From NCBI GenBank assembly GCA_964528575.1, contig CAZGTQ010000313.1, forward strand, positions 1 to 46,559: a DNA stretch of 46,559 bases, given 5' to 3'. The notes below the pieces were generated by a model. It was not told where the DNA came from, made no database searches, and was given only the letters and a program-made list of their open reading frames with translations. Positions 1-8,470 of the stretch are shown in pieces. The translations under genes and the position numbers were made by a program. Origin of the DNA: CAZGTQ01 sp964528575. GTDB taxonomy: Bacteria > Planctomycetota > UBA1135 > GCA-002686595. How positions within the stretch are numbered: position 1 is the stretch's first letter; every line of letters starts with the position of its first letter.

Positions 1-82
1 CCATGAGCTCCGCGTATGTCAGACCCTGCGCGTCCTTGCGCGCGAGCAATGCGCGCATCCGCCTCGCGTCGTGCTTTGCCAT
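1..82 (-). CDS. Start of a small ORF, possibly transposase-associated (partial)
   Basis: A frame opens with ATG at 82 and runs off the left edge of the window without a stop. It reads MAKHDARRMRALLARKDAQG followed by LTYAELM. A basic start followed by a '...GLTYAEL' segment resembles the beginning of small helix-turn-helix proteins that accompany some transposases. The match is from memory of the family style and only 27 residues are visible. It overlaps the end of the M48 protease frame, whose last 40 residues look foreign, so the boundary of an inserted element may lie here. It could also be an ordinary small regulator. Confidence 0.3.
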   Translation of the reverse strand, partial: MAKHDARRMRALLARKDAQGLTYAELM

Positions 83-1905
83 GCCCGCATGGTTCGCCCT
101 CCGCCCGCGCGAATCCAGGTGGGCTTCAAGCGACGCATACGTTGTTCCAACCCACATGCTTCGCGCAATAGGAGCTGCAGCCCGTCGGCCCTCGCGCGCA
201 GATGGGGCGCGCCGCTACTGAAAGCCCTTGCGACTTCGCCGGCGTCGCTGCTGCTGACGTTCGCCAGGGCCGAAAGCACGACGGCGCAATCCTGGACGAG
301 AGGTTTTAGCGTGTAGTATCTAATGGATGTCGGGCGGGTGAGCGCGGCTAGGTGGCGTCGGACGATTTTCTGAAGGACGAACTCAAAGAGTCCAATCCGG
401 TCGTCGCTCACGATGAGCCATTGCAACGCCTGGCTGAATGTCTGCAATTCGTCGGGCCGGAGACGACGCAACGCGGGCAAAGCGAGGTTCACGAGCGGCA
501 GCCGCGCGCGGGACGCGACGGCGGCGACCTCAGGCCAGAGCGCCGCCGTTGCTTCGCGAACCCCCGGCGCAGTTCGCCTGGCAAGTTCCGCGGCTTGCTT
601 CGCGCGCAAAGCTTCGTCCGGGCTGAGGAGCATCGCGTAAAGGAGCGCGGTGGCATCGAGCGGTTCACCAGCCGCGGACCTGACCGTTTCGGAGAATGCA
701 GCCCGCAACTTTTCGGCGTAGCGCAAGTGCAGTGGCGCGGGCTTGCCCATGTTGGGAACCAAGGCTCCCACTTGCACCACGGTGGCTGCCACGCCGGCGG
801 CGCCAGCCCGCGCCCCCGGCATCCCGGGAATCGGCGGAAACGGGAATGGTGATGTCGGCGATTTGACCGCCTGGCGCGGCGCTTCAGCTTCAACTGCCCG
901 GACGCCGCCGGCTTTGAACTTGCCGTCCCACCCCGGATCGATGGCGCGGATGCGCGCCTCGAGCGGCGGGTGCGTGGCCAGAGCACCGAGAAACGGTTTG
1001 CCCACGCCGTTTCCGAAGAACATGTGACTGGCTTCCGCCGCGTGAGCGGCTTCGAGCTGCGAGCCCGCACCGCCGATCTTTTGCAACGCCCTGGAGAGCC
1101 CCGCGGGATTGCGGGTGAACTGAACCGAGGATGCATCGGCCAGAAGTTCCCGTTGTCGGCTGAGCGCCGCCTGGATGAGCCGCCCAAAGAACACGCCGAT
1201 CGCGCCGATGACTGTCAGGGCCAGCCCCAGGAGCATCAGCGGATTCCTGTCCTTGTTGCTGCGCCCGCGGGAGTAGAGAAGGATACGGCCAATCACCGCG
1301 AGGCACAGGATGCCGAAGAGGACTCCCATGAGGCGGAGATTCAGACGCATGTCGCCATTTAGGATGTGGCTGAATTCGTGGCCGATGACGCCCTGCAACT
1401 CATCTCGGTCGAGCAAGGTCATGCAACCGAGCGTGACGCCGATGGCGGCGTCGCCCAGCGCGTGCCCGGCCGCGAAGGCATTGATGCCTTCTTCGTCGTC
1501 GAGCAGAAAAATCTCTGGGACCGGAACGCCAGAGGCGATGGCCATTTCCTCGATCACGTTTCGCAGTTTCCGCTCATCGGGGTTGGTCGTGTTGGGGTCG
1601 ACGCGCCGTCCCCCGAGCAATTCGGCGACAGCACTGCCGCCCTTGGCCAAGGCCGCGGTCTTGTAGAGGCTGCCGATGACGACGACGCCGAGTGTGCCAA
1701 GCGCGACGTACAAAAGGAGCATAGGCTCCCACAGGACGAATTCGGGCGTCGGGGCGCCAGCCTGCTGTTCCGACCGGGCGCCGTAGAAAATCAGTAGACT
1801 GGCGAGATAGACCGACGCGACAATGCACGCCACGGCGATCACAAAATAGACCACCAGCACTCTTGTGTTTTTACGGGCCTTGTCCTGATGTTCGAAGAAA
1901 TCCAT
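19..1905 (-). CDS. M48 family membrane metalloprotease (HtpX-like), C-terminus apparently replaced
   Basis: Zinc metalloprotease of the inner membrane, of the HtpX/Ste24-like M48 type thought to degrade damaged membrane proteins. Hydrophobic segments lie near residues 17-40, 60-80, 187-210 and 222-245. The zinc motif HEFSH is at 176-180 and the third ligand is the Glu of RELLAD at about 253. A long helical C-terminal region follows, as in the roughly 640-residue proteobacterial members of this type. After CGLEQ (residue 588) the last 40 residues are basic and unlike the family, so the true C-terminus seems lost, by an insertion or a frameshift near base 141. The gene lies 13 bases downstream of lemA, a common pairing. 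Base composition is clearly lower in GC than the right half of the window. Confidence 0.85.
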   Translation of the reverse strand: MDFFEHQDKARKNTRVLVVYFVIAVACIVASVYLASLLIFYGARSEQQAGAPTPEFVLWEPMLLLYVALGTLGVVVIGSLYKTAALAKGGSAVAELLGGRRVDPNTTNPDERKLRNVIEEMAIASGVPVPEIFLLDDEEGINAFAAGHALGDAAIGVTLGCMTLLDRDELQGVIGHEFSHILNGDMRLNLRLMGVLFGILCLAVIGRILLYSRGRSNKDRNPLMLLGLALTVIGAIGVFFGRLIQAALSRQRELLADASSVQFTRNPAGLSRALQKIGGAGSQLEAAHAAEASHMFFGNGVGKPFLGALATHPPLEARIRAIDPGWDGKFKAGGVRAVEAEAPRQAVKSPTSPFPFPPIPGMPGARAGAAGVAATVVQVGALVPNMGKPAPLHLRYAEKLRAAFSETVRSAAGEPLDATALLYAMLLSPDEALRAKQAAELARRTAPGVREATAALWPEVAAVASRARLPLVNLALPALRRLRPDELQTFSQALQWLIVSDDRIGLFEFVLQKIVRRHLAALTRPTSIRYYTLKPLVQDCAVVLSALANVSSSDAGEVARAFSSGAPHLRARADGLQLLLREACGLEQRMRRLKPTWIRAGGGRTMRAWQSTTRGGCAHCSRARTRRV

Positions 1906-1918
1906 GAGCCAATTTTCT

Positions 1919-2518
1919 TTAATTGAACGACACTTTTGTCGCCTCCCGTTGATCTGGGTCGATGGCGAACAGCTCGGCGGCGGTGAAGTGGAACGTGCCG
2001 GCGATGACGCTGCTGGGAAAGACCTCCCGCTGCGTGTTGTAGGCCATAACCGCGTCGTTATACGCTTGGCGGGAGAAGGCGACCTTGTTTTCTGTCGAGG
2101 TCAATTCCTCCATTAGGCTCTGCATGGTGGTGTTCGCCTTGAGGTCGGGGTACGCCTCGGAGAGCGCGAACAGGCGACCGAGCGTCCCGGTGAGCGTGCC
2201 TTCGGCGCTGGCGAGTTTCTTCATCGCGGCTGGATCGCCGGGGTTGGCGGCGGCGTCTGTGTTGGCGGACGCCGCGACATTCCGCGCAGCGATGACAGCT
2301 TCGAACGTGCCGCGCTCATGTTTGAGGTACCCTTTTGCGGTCTCGACCAGATTCGGAATCAGGTCGTAGCGCCGCTTGAGCTGGACGTCGATTTGCGCGT
2401 AGGCGTTCTTAAAGCGGTTACGCAGCGCGACGAGCTTGTTGTAGATGCCGACAACGGACAGCGCGGCAACCAATGCCAGCGCGGCCAGCACGATGGTGAC
2501 GATCAGTAGCAAGTTCAT
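1919..2518 (-). CDS. lemA: LemA family protein
   Basis: Small membrane-anchored coiled-coil protein of the LemA family. One N-terminal transmembrane helix (residues 4-25) is followed by the family core YNKLVALRNRFKNAYAQI and a basic 'QLKRRYDLIPNLVETAKGYL' segment, then two long helices. Length (199 aa) is normal for the family. The biochemical role of LemA is not settled. It often sits beside M48/HtpX-like proteases or TPM-domain proteins, and here the M48 gene follows 13 bases downstream, which supports a joint role in membrane protein quality control. The stop of the preceding GH65 gene is 28 bases upstream, so lemA is probably in the same transcript. Confidence 0.93.
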   Translation of the reverse strand: MNLLLIVTIVLAALALVAALSVVGIYNKLVALRNRFKNAYAQIDVQLKRRYDLIPNLVETAKGYLKHERGTFEAVIAARNVAASANTDAAANPGDPAAMKKLASAEGTLTGTLGRLFALSEAYPDLKANTTMQSLMEELTSTENKVAFSRQAYNDAVMAYNTQREVFPSSVIAGTFHFTAAELFAIDPDQREATKVSFN

Positions 2519-2546
2519 AAGTTTGTTTTTTCTGGGGCCGATTCTC

Positions 2547-5500
2547 TCACGGAGCGCCTCCTGTCATGTCTCTATGGGTGCCGCCGTCGGTGGTGGCGTC
2601 GTTCAATCGAAAGACGCGAGTGGTGCCGTTGGCAAGCTCGCAAAGCTCGCCGTCGATGCACAAGGCGATCGGCGGTGCCGCACTATCGCGCCCGCCAATC
2701 GTGAGTGAACCGCGCGTCAGCCGCAGATCGAGTGAGTGCCCGCGGTAACGGATGCGCATGTCGAGGCGCTTCATCTCCCGCGGCAATTCGGGCGCGAGGT
2801 GAAGGACATCGCCTCTGACTTCGATACCCGTCGAGACGCGCTGTACCAGATCGACCGTTCCCGCCATCGCGCCGAGGTGGACGCCCTCCGCCGTGGTGCC
2901 CTGCTGGATATCGCTCACGTCGCTGTGCAGCGCATCGGCAAAGAATTTCATCGCGCGCGGCCGATCGGAGCGCGCCATGACCCACGCGCACACGACGCGG
3001 CACAGCGTGGAGCCACGGGACAGGCGGCCGGCGTAGTAGGCGATGTTTCGCGGTATGGTCTCGTATTCGAATGGATAGCCGAGCCGCTCGAACAATTGGC
3101 GGAGCTCCTCGGAGGAAAGCAGGTAGAACAACATCAACACGTCGGCCTGTTTCGCGAGCTTGTAGCGGTTGGCGCTGTCGTTCTCGGCCTCGAGGATGAG
3201 ATCGAGACGCTGGATGTTCCCGTACCGCGCGCGGTATCCCTCCCAATCGAGCTCACGCAGCTCGTCGTAGCCTTCGAACTGGCTAATGATCCCGTCGTCG
3301 TGGAATGGCACGACCATCTTGCGACTGATCTCGCCCCAGCGCGTGATCTCCTCCGCCGAGATGCCGAGCCGCGTCGTCAGATCGACGCGGCGCATGTCGG
3401 AGAGCAGCTCGAGCACCTCCAGTGCGCGGCAGAGCACCCACACGGCCATGATGTTGGTGTAGGCGTTGTTGTCGATGCCGGGTGTGGCCGAGTCTGGATA
3501 CCCGTCGTGAAACTCGTCGGGGCCCATGACGCCGCGGATCTCGTAGCGCCCACGCTTGTCATCGAAGCTCGCGATGCTCGACCAGAACCGGGCGATGTCC
3601 AGAATCAGCTCGGCGCCGTAGAAATGCAGGAACTCGAGGTCATGGGTGACCTGGAAATATTGCCAGACGTTGTAGGCGATGGCGCTTCCGACGTGCCGTT
3701 GCAGGTAGGAGTTGTCGCGCACCCAGCGCTGCGAGCGCGGGTTCAGGTTGAACGCCTGGGTCTCCTCCTGGCCATCGCTTCCGCTCTGCCAGGGAAACAT
3801 GGCGCCCTCGAAGCCCACATCTTTGGCGGCGGCGCGCGCCTCGCCCAGGCGCCGATAGCGGTACATCAGCAGCGACCGGGTGATCTCGGGCATTCGATGG
3901 TTGAAGAACGGAAAGATGAACAGCTCGTCCCAGAACACGTGGCCCTGGTATGCCTCCCCGGTCCAGCCGCGTGCGGGTACGCCGATATCGAGTCCGATGG
4001 AGTTGGGCGATACCGCCTGCAGCAGGTGGAACATGTGCAGCCGAAGCAGCATCGAGACGTTCGCCTCGAACCCGGGATCGGCCGGCTCGACGTGCACATC
4101 GAACTTGCGCCAGAGGTGCTGCCAGGCATGCACGTGGTCGACCATCTCGGCATCGAAGTGACGCGCGCGCGCAACCGCCTTCCGTGCCTCCAGCCCGCAC
4201 TCCGAGATCGCCGGATCTCGAGAGGTGTAGAGCGAGACAAGCTTTTCCAGGACCAGCGTCTCACCCTGCTCGAGGTCGACGTCGAGCTCCTGCGCGATGT
4301 ATCCCGGTTCCTCGATGGTCCGGCGCCGCACATCGAGGAGCTGTCCGTCCTTGAACGCCCGCGTTCGTGCCGCCTGTGCGACGTGAAGATTCGACTGGCG
4401 GGTGCGCACCATCAGGTGCACGGAGTCCTCTTCGAGGACCTTGCTGGCCAGAGGCTCGAGATGCTCGCTGTTGAACTTCCGATACAGCTTCGCGCCCGCG
4501 TTGACGACGCGCCCGTCGATCGCTGAGCGGACCGTGACCTCCGCGGACCAGTTGTCGGCGGTGAGCGCCAGCTCCAGCGCGCCCAGGTGCATGCTGCCCA
4601 TCGAGACCAGGCGACGCTCCTCGAGCGTACTCTGTCGCCCTTGGCCGTCCTCGAAGCGGATGCACCGGAGCAACATGCCGCGCCGCAGATCGAGCTCCTG
4701 CCGGTAGGACAGGAGCTTGACGATGCGGGCATCGAACCAATCCCCCTCGCCGATGCGAAACTGGAGCGGGAGCCAGTTGGGGAAGTTGACGAGGTCCTCG
4801 TTCTCGACCACCCGGCCGGCGACGTCCGTGCGCAGCCGATCGTAACCGCCGGCGAGATAGGTCCCGGGATAGTGGACGCCGTCCGCCACGGCACCGGCGG
4901 CGCTGCCGCGCGTCGCGAAGTAGCCGTTTCCCAGGGTGCACAAGGCTTCGCGGACGCCCTCCTTCGCCGCGTCGAAGTCCTCGTACACCAGGGACCACGC
5001 GGCAGACGGCTCGGCCGCCACCTGGACTTGCGCCAGATCGGTGACCACGACGTCGGCGCCGGCATCGCGCAGCGCCTGCGCGCGTCCTCGGCGATCGACG
5101 CCGATCACGCAGCCGAATCCACCGGCTCGCCCGGCCGAGACGCCGGCGATCGCGTCTTCCACGACGACGGCACGCGAAGGCACTGCCCCGATGCGCCGGG
5201 CTGCCTCCAGAAAGGCAGCCGGTGCCGGTTTGCCGTCGAGCTCGAGGCGGGTGAGATCCAACCCGTCCACTCGCGCGTCGAACAGCCGCGCGATGCCCGC
5301 CGCCTCGAGCACCACCGCGCAGTTGTTGCTGGAGGAGACGACGGCGGTCTTGATCTCTTGCGCCCGCAGCTTGCGCACCAGCGCGATCGCCGCTTCGTAA
5401 GGCCCGACGCCGTGCTGGTCCAGCTGCTCGAGGAAATACCGGTCCTTGAGATTGCCCAGAGCGCGCACGCTCTGCACCTCGGGGCCATCTTCAGGTGCTC

Positions 5501-5765
5501 CGAGCGGCAACTTGATCGCGCGGGACTCGAGGAAGTCAGCCACGCCGTCGTAGCGCGGTTTGCCGTCGACGTAGCGCGTGTAGTCGGTCTCGATATCGAA
5601 AGGCACGAACGGCGTGCCTGCCTTGGTGGCGCGCGGCTCGAGAAAGCCGTCGAAGAGCTTCTTCCAGGCCGCAGCGTGCACTCTCGCCGTCCTGGTCAGC
5701 ACCCCGTCGAGATCGAACAGCACGGCGTCGTAGTCCCGCGAGGACAGTGTGACGGCGACTTTCAT
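2547..5765 (-). CDS. Fused beta-phosphoglucomutase (HAD) and GH65 disaccharide phosphorylase
   Basis: A bifunctional enzyme of 1072 residues. Residues about 10-250 form a HAD phosphatase/mutase of the beta-phosphoglucomutase type (FDLDGVL nucleophile motif at 15-21, later VVEDAIAGV). Residues about 260-1040 form a glycoside hydrolase family 65 phosphorylase with the motif MGPDEFH, whose Glu near residue 751 is the expected general acid, and a phosphate-site segment RGSTL. GH65 phosphorylases split maltose, trehalose or kojibiose with inverting chemistry to glucose plus beta-glucose 1-phosphate, which the HAD half would convert to glucose 6-phosphate. The exact disaccharide cannot be told. Start chosen at ATG 5765 because AGGAGG lies 4 bases upstream and it overlaps the MFS stop as ATGA. 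The same frame stays open further upstream across the MFS gene, but that part is not protein-like. Confidence 0.92.
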   Translation of the reverse strand: MKVAVTLSSRDYDAVLFDLDGVLTRTARVHAAAWKKLFDGFLEPRATKAGTPFVPFDIETDYTRYVDGKPRYDGVADFLESRAIKLPLGAPEDGPEVQSVRALGNLKDRYFLEQLDQHGVGPYEAAIALVRKLRAQEIKTAVVSSSNNCAVVLEAAGIARLFDARVDGLDLTRLELDGKPAPAAFLEAARRIGAVPSRAVVVEDAIAGVSAGRAGGFGCVIGVDRRGRAQALRDAGADVVVTDLAQVQVAAEPSAAWSLVYEDFDAAKEGVREALCTLGNGYFATRGSAAGAVADGVHYPGTYLAGGYDRLRTDVAGRVVENEDLVNFPNWLPLQFRIGEGDWFDARIVKLLSYRQELDLRRGMLLRCIRFEDGQGRQSTLEERRLVSMGSMHLGALELALTADNWSAEVTVRSAIDGRVVNAGAKLYRKFNSEHLEPLASKVLEEDSVHLMVRTRQSNLHVAQAARTRAFKDGQLLDVRRRTIEEPGYIAQELDVDLEQGETLVLEKLVSLYTSRDPAISECGLEARKAVARARHFDAEMVDHVHAWQHLWRKFDVHVEPADPGFEANVSMLLRLHMFHLLQAVSPNSIGLDIGVPARGWTGEAYQGHVFWDELFIFPFFNHRMPEITRSLLMYRYRRLGEARAAAKDVGFEGAMFPWQSGSDGQEETQAFNLNPRSQRWVRDNSYLQRHVGSAIAYNVWQYFQVTHDLEFLHFYGAELILDIARFWSSIASFDDKRGRYEIRGVMGPDEFHDGYPDSATPGIDNNAYTNIMAVWVLCRALEVLELLSDMRRVDLTTRLGISAEEITRWGEISRKMVVPFHDDGIISQFEGYDELRELDWEGYRARYGNIQRLDLILEAENDSANRYKLAKQADVLMLFYLLSSEELRQLFERLGYPFEYETIPRNIAYYAGRLSRGSTLCRVVCAWVMARSDRPRAMKFFADALHSDVSDIQQGTTAEGVHLGAMAGTVDLVQRVSTGIEVRGDVLHLAPELPREMKRLDMRIRYRGHSLDLRLTRGSLTIGGRDSAAPPIALCIDGELCELANGTTRVFRLNDATTDGGTHRDMTGGAP

Positions 5766-7066
5766 CTCGCCTCCTGCCTGCGAAACGCGAGCTTGCCTTT
5801 CGCCTCGCGCCCCCCTGGAGGTTCGCGCGTGCGTCGACCGCTCCAGGCGAAGATCGGCGCGAGGCCGAGAAGCAGTCCGCCAGCGAGCCAGAAGGGAATG
5901 GCCACGGACGCACCGAAGAGCACACCTCCGAGGACTGGGCCGGCGATCTGGCCCAGGCTCTTGGCACTGCTTTCGAGTCCCAGCGCCGCGCCCGCATGCG
6001 CGCCGCCACGTCTGGACACGAGCGCCGACACGGCCGGCGTGAGCAGCGCCATCCCGATCCCATACGAGGCGACCAGCGCAAAGACGATGGCGGTGCTGCG
6101 CGCCAGAGCCAAGAGAGCCAGGCTCAGCCCCATCAGGGCGAGGGCCGCCGAGGCGAGACGTACTTCTCCAAAGCGGCGCGCGAGCCGCGAGACCGCGCCG
6201 AGCTGGACGACGAGCATCATCAGGCCGCACACCATGAACACGACACCGATCTCGACGAGTCCCATCCCGAGGTCCGTGCGGGCGTGCAGGGCGAACGTGG
6301 TCTCGAAGAGCGCGATGGCGACCTGGCCGGCCATCGCCACTGCCAAAGGCAGTCCGATCCGGCGGGCAAGATCGGTCCAAGCCAGCTTGCCCGGACGCTG
6401 CGCGGCTGCCGGGATCGCCGGCTCCTCGAGCCAGCGCAAGGTGAGGAGCGCAAGCAGCGCGCAACCTGCAGCCGCGAAGAACGGGAGGGAGAAGTTGGCC
6501 AAGGGCAGCCCGATGGCTGAAGGCTCGATGCCGCCGAGGAGTCCACCGATGGCGGGGCCGATCACGAAGCCGATACCGGCCGCCGCGCTCAACTGCGCCA
6601 TGCCGCGCGTTCGATCCTCGTCGCTGGTCGTGTCGGCCACGAAGGCGAAGGCGGCGGGAATGATCGCCGCCGAGAAGATGCCGGTGCCGAGGCGGATCGC
6701 GTACAGAGCCACCAGCGAGGTAGCGAGCCCGCAGAGCGCTTGGCCGACGGCGAATCCGATGAGCCCGATCGCCAGAAGTGGTCGCCTGCCGAGCGAATCC
6801 GAGAGGCGACCCCACAGCGGCGCGAGAAGCAGCTGCATGAGCGCGTAGCCGGCCGCGAGCAGGCTCACGTGCAGCGCCACTTGCTCGGTCGTTGCCTGGG
6901 CGAATCCCAGGCGTCCGATGTGGGAGGGCACGACCGGGATGACGATCCCGACCCCGGACATCGCCAGGGCGATCGAAAGCGACAGCGCGAAGAGCTTGCG
7001 CGTCGTCCCCGGAGCCCTCGGCGCGGGCTTCGTGACCCTCCTCGATGAACGGAAACCCCGGAGCAT
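5762..7066 (-). CDS. MFS transporter (drug/metabolite efflux type)
   Basis: Twelve-helix major facilitator of 434 residues. Motif A (GRLSDSLGRRPLL) is at about 86-98 between helices 2 and 3. The antiporter motif C (GFVIGPAIGG) is at 166-175 in helix 5, which is typical of proton-coupled exporters of the DHA1 type. A second-half copy of the A motif is seen near SRLARRFG. The substrate cannot be inferred. Its stop overlaps the start of the HAD-GH65 gene by ATGA, so the two are translationally coupled; export or uptake of a sugar or a stress metabolite related to that enzyme is possible but unproven. The N-terminus is basic, and a start slightly downstream is possible. Confidence 0.85.
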   Translation of the reverse strand: MLRGFRSSRRVTKPAPRAPGTTRKLFALSLSIALAMSGVGIVIPVVPSHIGRLGFAQATTEQVALHVSLLAAGYALMQLLLAPLWGRLSDSLGRRPLLAIGLIGFAVGQALCGLATSLVALYAIRLGTGIFSAAIIPAAFAFVADTTSDEDRTRGMAQLSAAAGIGFVIGPAIGGLLGGIEPSAIGLPLANFSLPFFAAAGCALLALLTLRWLEEPAIPAAAQRPGKLAWTDLARRIGLPLAVAMAGQVAIALFETTFALHARTDLGMGLVEIGVVFMVCGLMMLVVQLGAVSRLARRFGEVRLASAALALMGLSLALLALARSTAIVFALVASYGIGMALLTPAVSALVSRRGGAHAGAALGLESSAKSLGQIAGPVLGGVLFGASVAIPFWLAGGLLLGLAPIFAWSGRRTREPPGGREAKGKLAFRRQEAR

Positions 7067-7075
7067 GGTCGCGTC

Positions 7076-7633
7076 TCACCGCCTCCCTTCGACACGCCAG
7101 CGAAAATCACAGTGGTTGGCGCCCTGCGCGGGGGTGCCTGTGGGCTCGAGCCGCGCTCCCCACTTCTTCGCGAGCAGCACGTCCAGGTTGCACCAGGCGT
7201 CGACGCAGACCTGCGACAGCCCCTGCGCCTGAAAGTTCTCGGCGACTGGGCAGCGGCGAACGTCGAAGGCCACGACGGGGACGGCCGCGTCGACGTCCAG
7301 CATGTCGTAGCTCGGTGCTCGGAACGGAAAGCCGCGGAACACCTGGGTGGCACGCCCCAGACGTCGAATGGGCTCGCCTTGGTAGGCCGTGCGATCAGCC
7401 ACGGCACTGCCGCCAACTTCTCGTAGACGCGCCCGTGGCTCTCCGTGCCCTGCTGGGGCCCTGGCAGGAGGTCGACCCACGCGCGGTACATCTGAGCGCG
7501 CGCTGCGAAACCGCTTCTCGTCTCCGGACATCCACGGCGTCCTCGACGACGCGCCGCCCCTCTTCATCATCCAGTAGAAGAAGAGCCCGAAGGCCAAGAA
7601 GTACAGCAGACTCGTCAGACCGTTGCTGCCCAT
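7076..7633 (-). CDS. N-terminal membrane segment joined to an ATC-hydrolase-like C-terminus; reading frame probably disrupted
   Basis: The open frame begins MGSNGLTSLLYFLAFGLFFY, a single membrane helix ending in KRGG, with a good ribosome site (AGGAG, 8 bases before ATG 7633). Its last 90 residues (FRGFPFRAPSY ... RCPVAENF ... CVDAWCNLD ... GANHCDFRW) look like the L-2-amino-thiazoline-4-carboxylic acid hydrolase family (PF14196-type). The roughly 75 residues between are proline/arginine rich and unlike protein. In another minus-strand frame the same DNA (about 7500-7370) reads AQMYRAWVDLLPG...SHGRVYEKLAA, which looks coded. I infer two frameshifts, or a separate short membrane-protein gene followed by a frame-broken hydrolase gene. 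Sequencing error is an alternative. It ends 9 bases before the MFS start. Confidence 0.5.
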   Translation of the reverse strand: MGSNGLTSLLYFLAFGLFFYWMMKRGGASSRTPWMSGDEKRFRSARSDVPRVGRPPARAPAGHGEPRARLREVGGSAVADRTAYQGEPIRRLGRATQVFRGFPFRAPSYDMLDVDAAVPVVAFDVRRCPVAENFQAQGLSQVCVDAWCNLDVLLAKKWGARLEPTGTPAQGANHCDFRWRVEGRR

Positions 7634-7707
7634 AGGTGTGTCTCCTTCGTACGCGCGCCGTAGGACGCGACGACGACAAAGTGCTCGTGCTAGCCCTGGC
7701 AGCTCTC

Positions 7708-7845
7708 TCACCGTGGGTCATCGCTCGGTCTCTTTCCGTCCGTCTGCTCCTCGCGCGCGCGATTGCGCCGGAGGTGCCAGCCCACGAGGGCAAATACGGC
7801 CAGCAGGGCGACGCCGCTGATGACGGTGATGGCTTCCGCGCTCAT
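7708..7845 (-). CDS. Small single-helix membrane protein (45 aa)
   Basis: ATG 7845 opens a 45-codon frame: MSAEAITVISGVALLAVFAL then VGWHLRRNRAREEQTDGKR and an acidic tail, stop at 7708. An AGGAGG sequence lies 6 bases upstream, inside the end of the preceding methyltransferase gene, and the start follows that gene's stop by one base (TGAcATG). One transmembrane helix (about residues 5-24) is followed by a positively charged segment, so the N-terminus is probably outside. Function unknown. Small membrane peptides of this kind often regulate or scaffold a neighbouring membrane enzyme; here that would be the methyltransferase-like protein. Confidence 0.6.
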   Translation of the reverse strand: MSAEAITVISGVALLAVFALVGWHLRRNRAREEQTDGKRPSDDPR

Positions 7846-7846
7846 G

Positions 7847-8470
7847 TCACGCCTCCTGCGGGCGCTGCCCGCCTATCGAACGGGGGATGAACATCGGGAC
7901 GCGCCGCTGGTACTCGCGGTATTCGTCGCCAAACTTCGCGAGCATCTGGCGCTCCTCTTTTCGGGCCAGCAACGTGTACGAGAGGACGATGATCGGGAAC
8001 GCGGCGACGGAGACGATCGTCGGCCAGTGCACGACTCCTTCGCCGAAGACGATGAGGAACAGGCCCGTGTATTGCGGGTGGCGCATGCGCGCGTAGACGC
8101 CGTCTGTCATGAGCTTCTCTTCGCGCCGGGCGCGATGGATCCGGCGCCAACCATCGGCGACCAGCGTTGCCCCGATGAATACGATGGCGTAGCCGAGCAC
8201 CATGGCGACCATGTGCGCCACCGGCGTTTCGAGGAGCTGCGCCCACAGGTTGCCGCCTTTGGTCCACGCCAGGTCGAGCCCGAAGAACCGCGCGAGGAAG
8301 TAGATGGTCAGCGGAAAGCCGTACATCTCCGCGTAGAACGCGATGATGAACGCCTGCAGCACCCCCGTGCGCGTCCACTCCTTCCAGCTCTGCGGCGCCA
8401 GGTAGCGGTACATCAGCCACGAAACGATCACGGTGACGATGGCAGCGAGGCCCCACATTCCGACATGCAT
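7847..8470 (-). CDS. Isoprenylcysteine/phospholipid methyltransferase-like membrane protein
   Basis: A 207-residue integral membrane protein with about five helices. The C-terminal part carries the ICMT/PEMT-type signature GVYARMRHPQYTG followed by a helix and then ARKEERQMLAKFGDEYREY. In this superfamily the RHPxY segment and the later E-E/EY residues bind S-adenosylmethionine. Substrate unknown; bacterial members act on lipids, thiols or small molecules. Start at ATG 8470 is supported by GGAGG seven bases upstream and by a TGATG overlap with the DUF302 stop. It is followed at once by a 45-residue membrane peptide. It belongs to the minus-strand stress/metal cluster. Confidence 0.85.
   Translation of the reverse strand: MHVGMWGLAAIVTVIVSWLMYRYLAPQSWKEWTRTGVLQAFIIAFYAEMYGFPLTIYFLARFFGLDLAWTKGGNLWAQLLETPVAHMVAMVLGYAIVFIGATLVADGWRRIHRARREEKLMTDGVYARMRHPQYTGLFLIVFGEGVVHWPTIVSVAAFPIIVLSYTLLARKEERQMLAKFGDEYREYQRRVPMFIPRSIGGQRPQEA

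Noticed and set aside
2547..7079. A 438-codon N-terminal extension of the HAD-GH65 gene
   Set aside because: It is the shadow of the MFS gene; AGGAGG and ATG at 5765 mark the true start.
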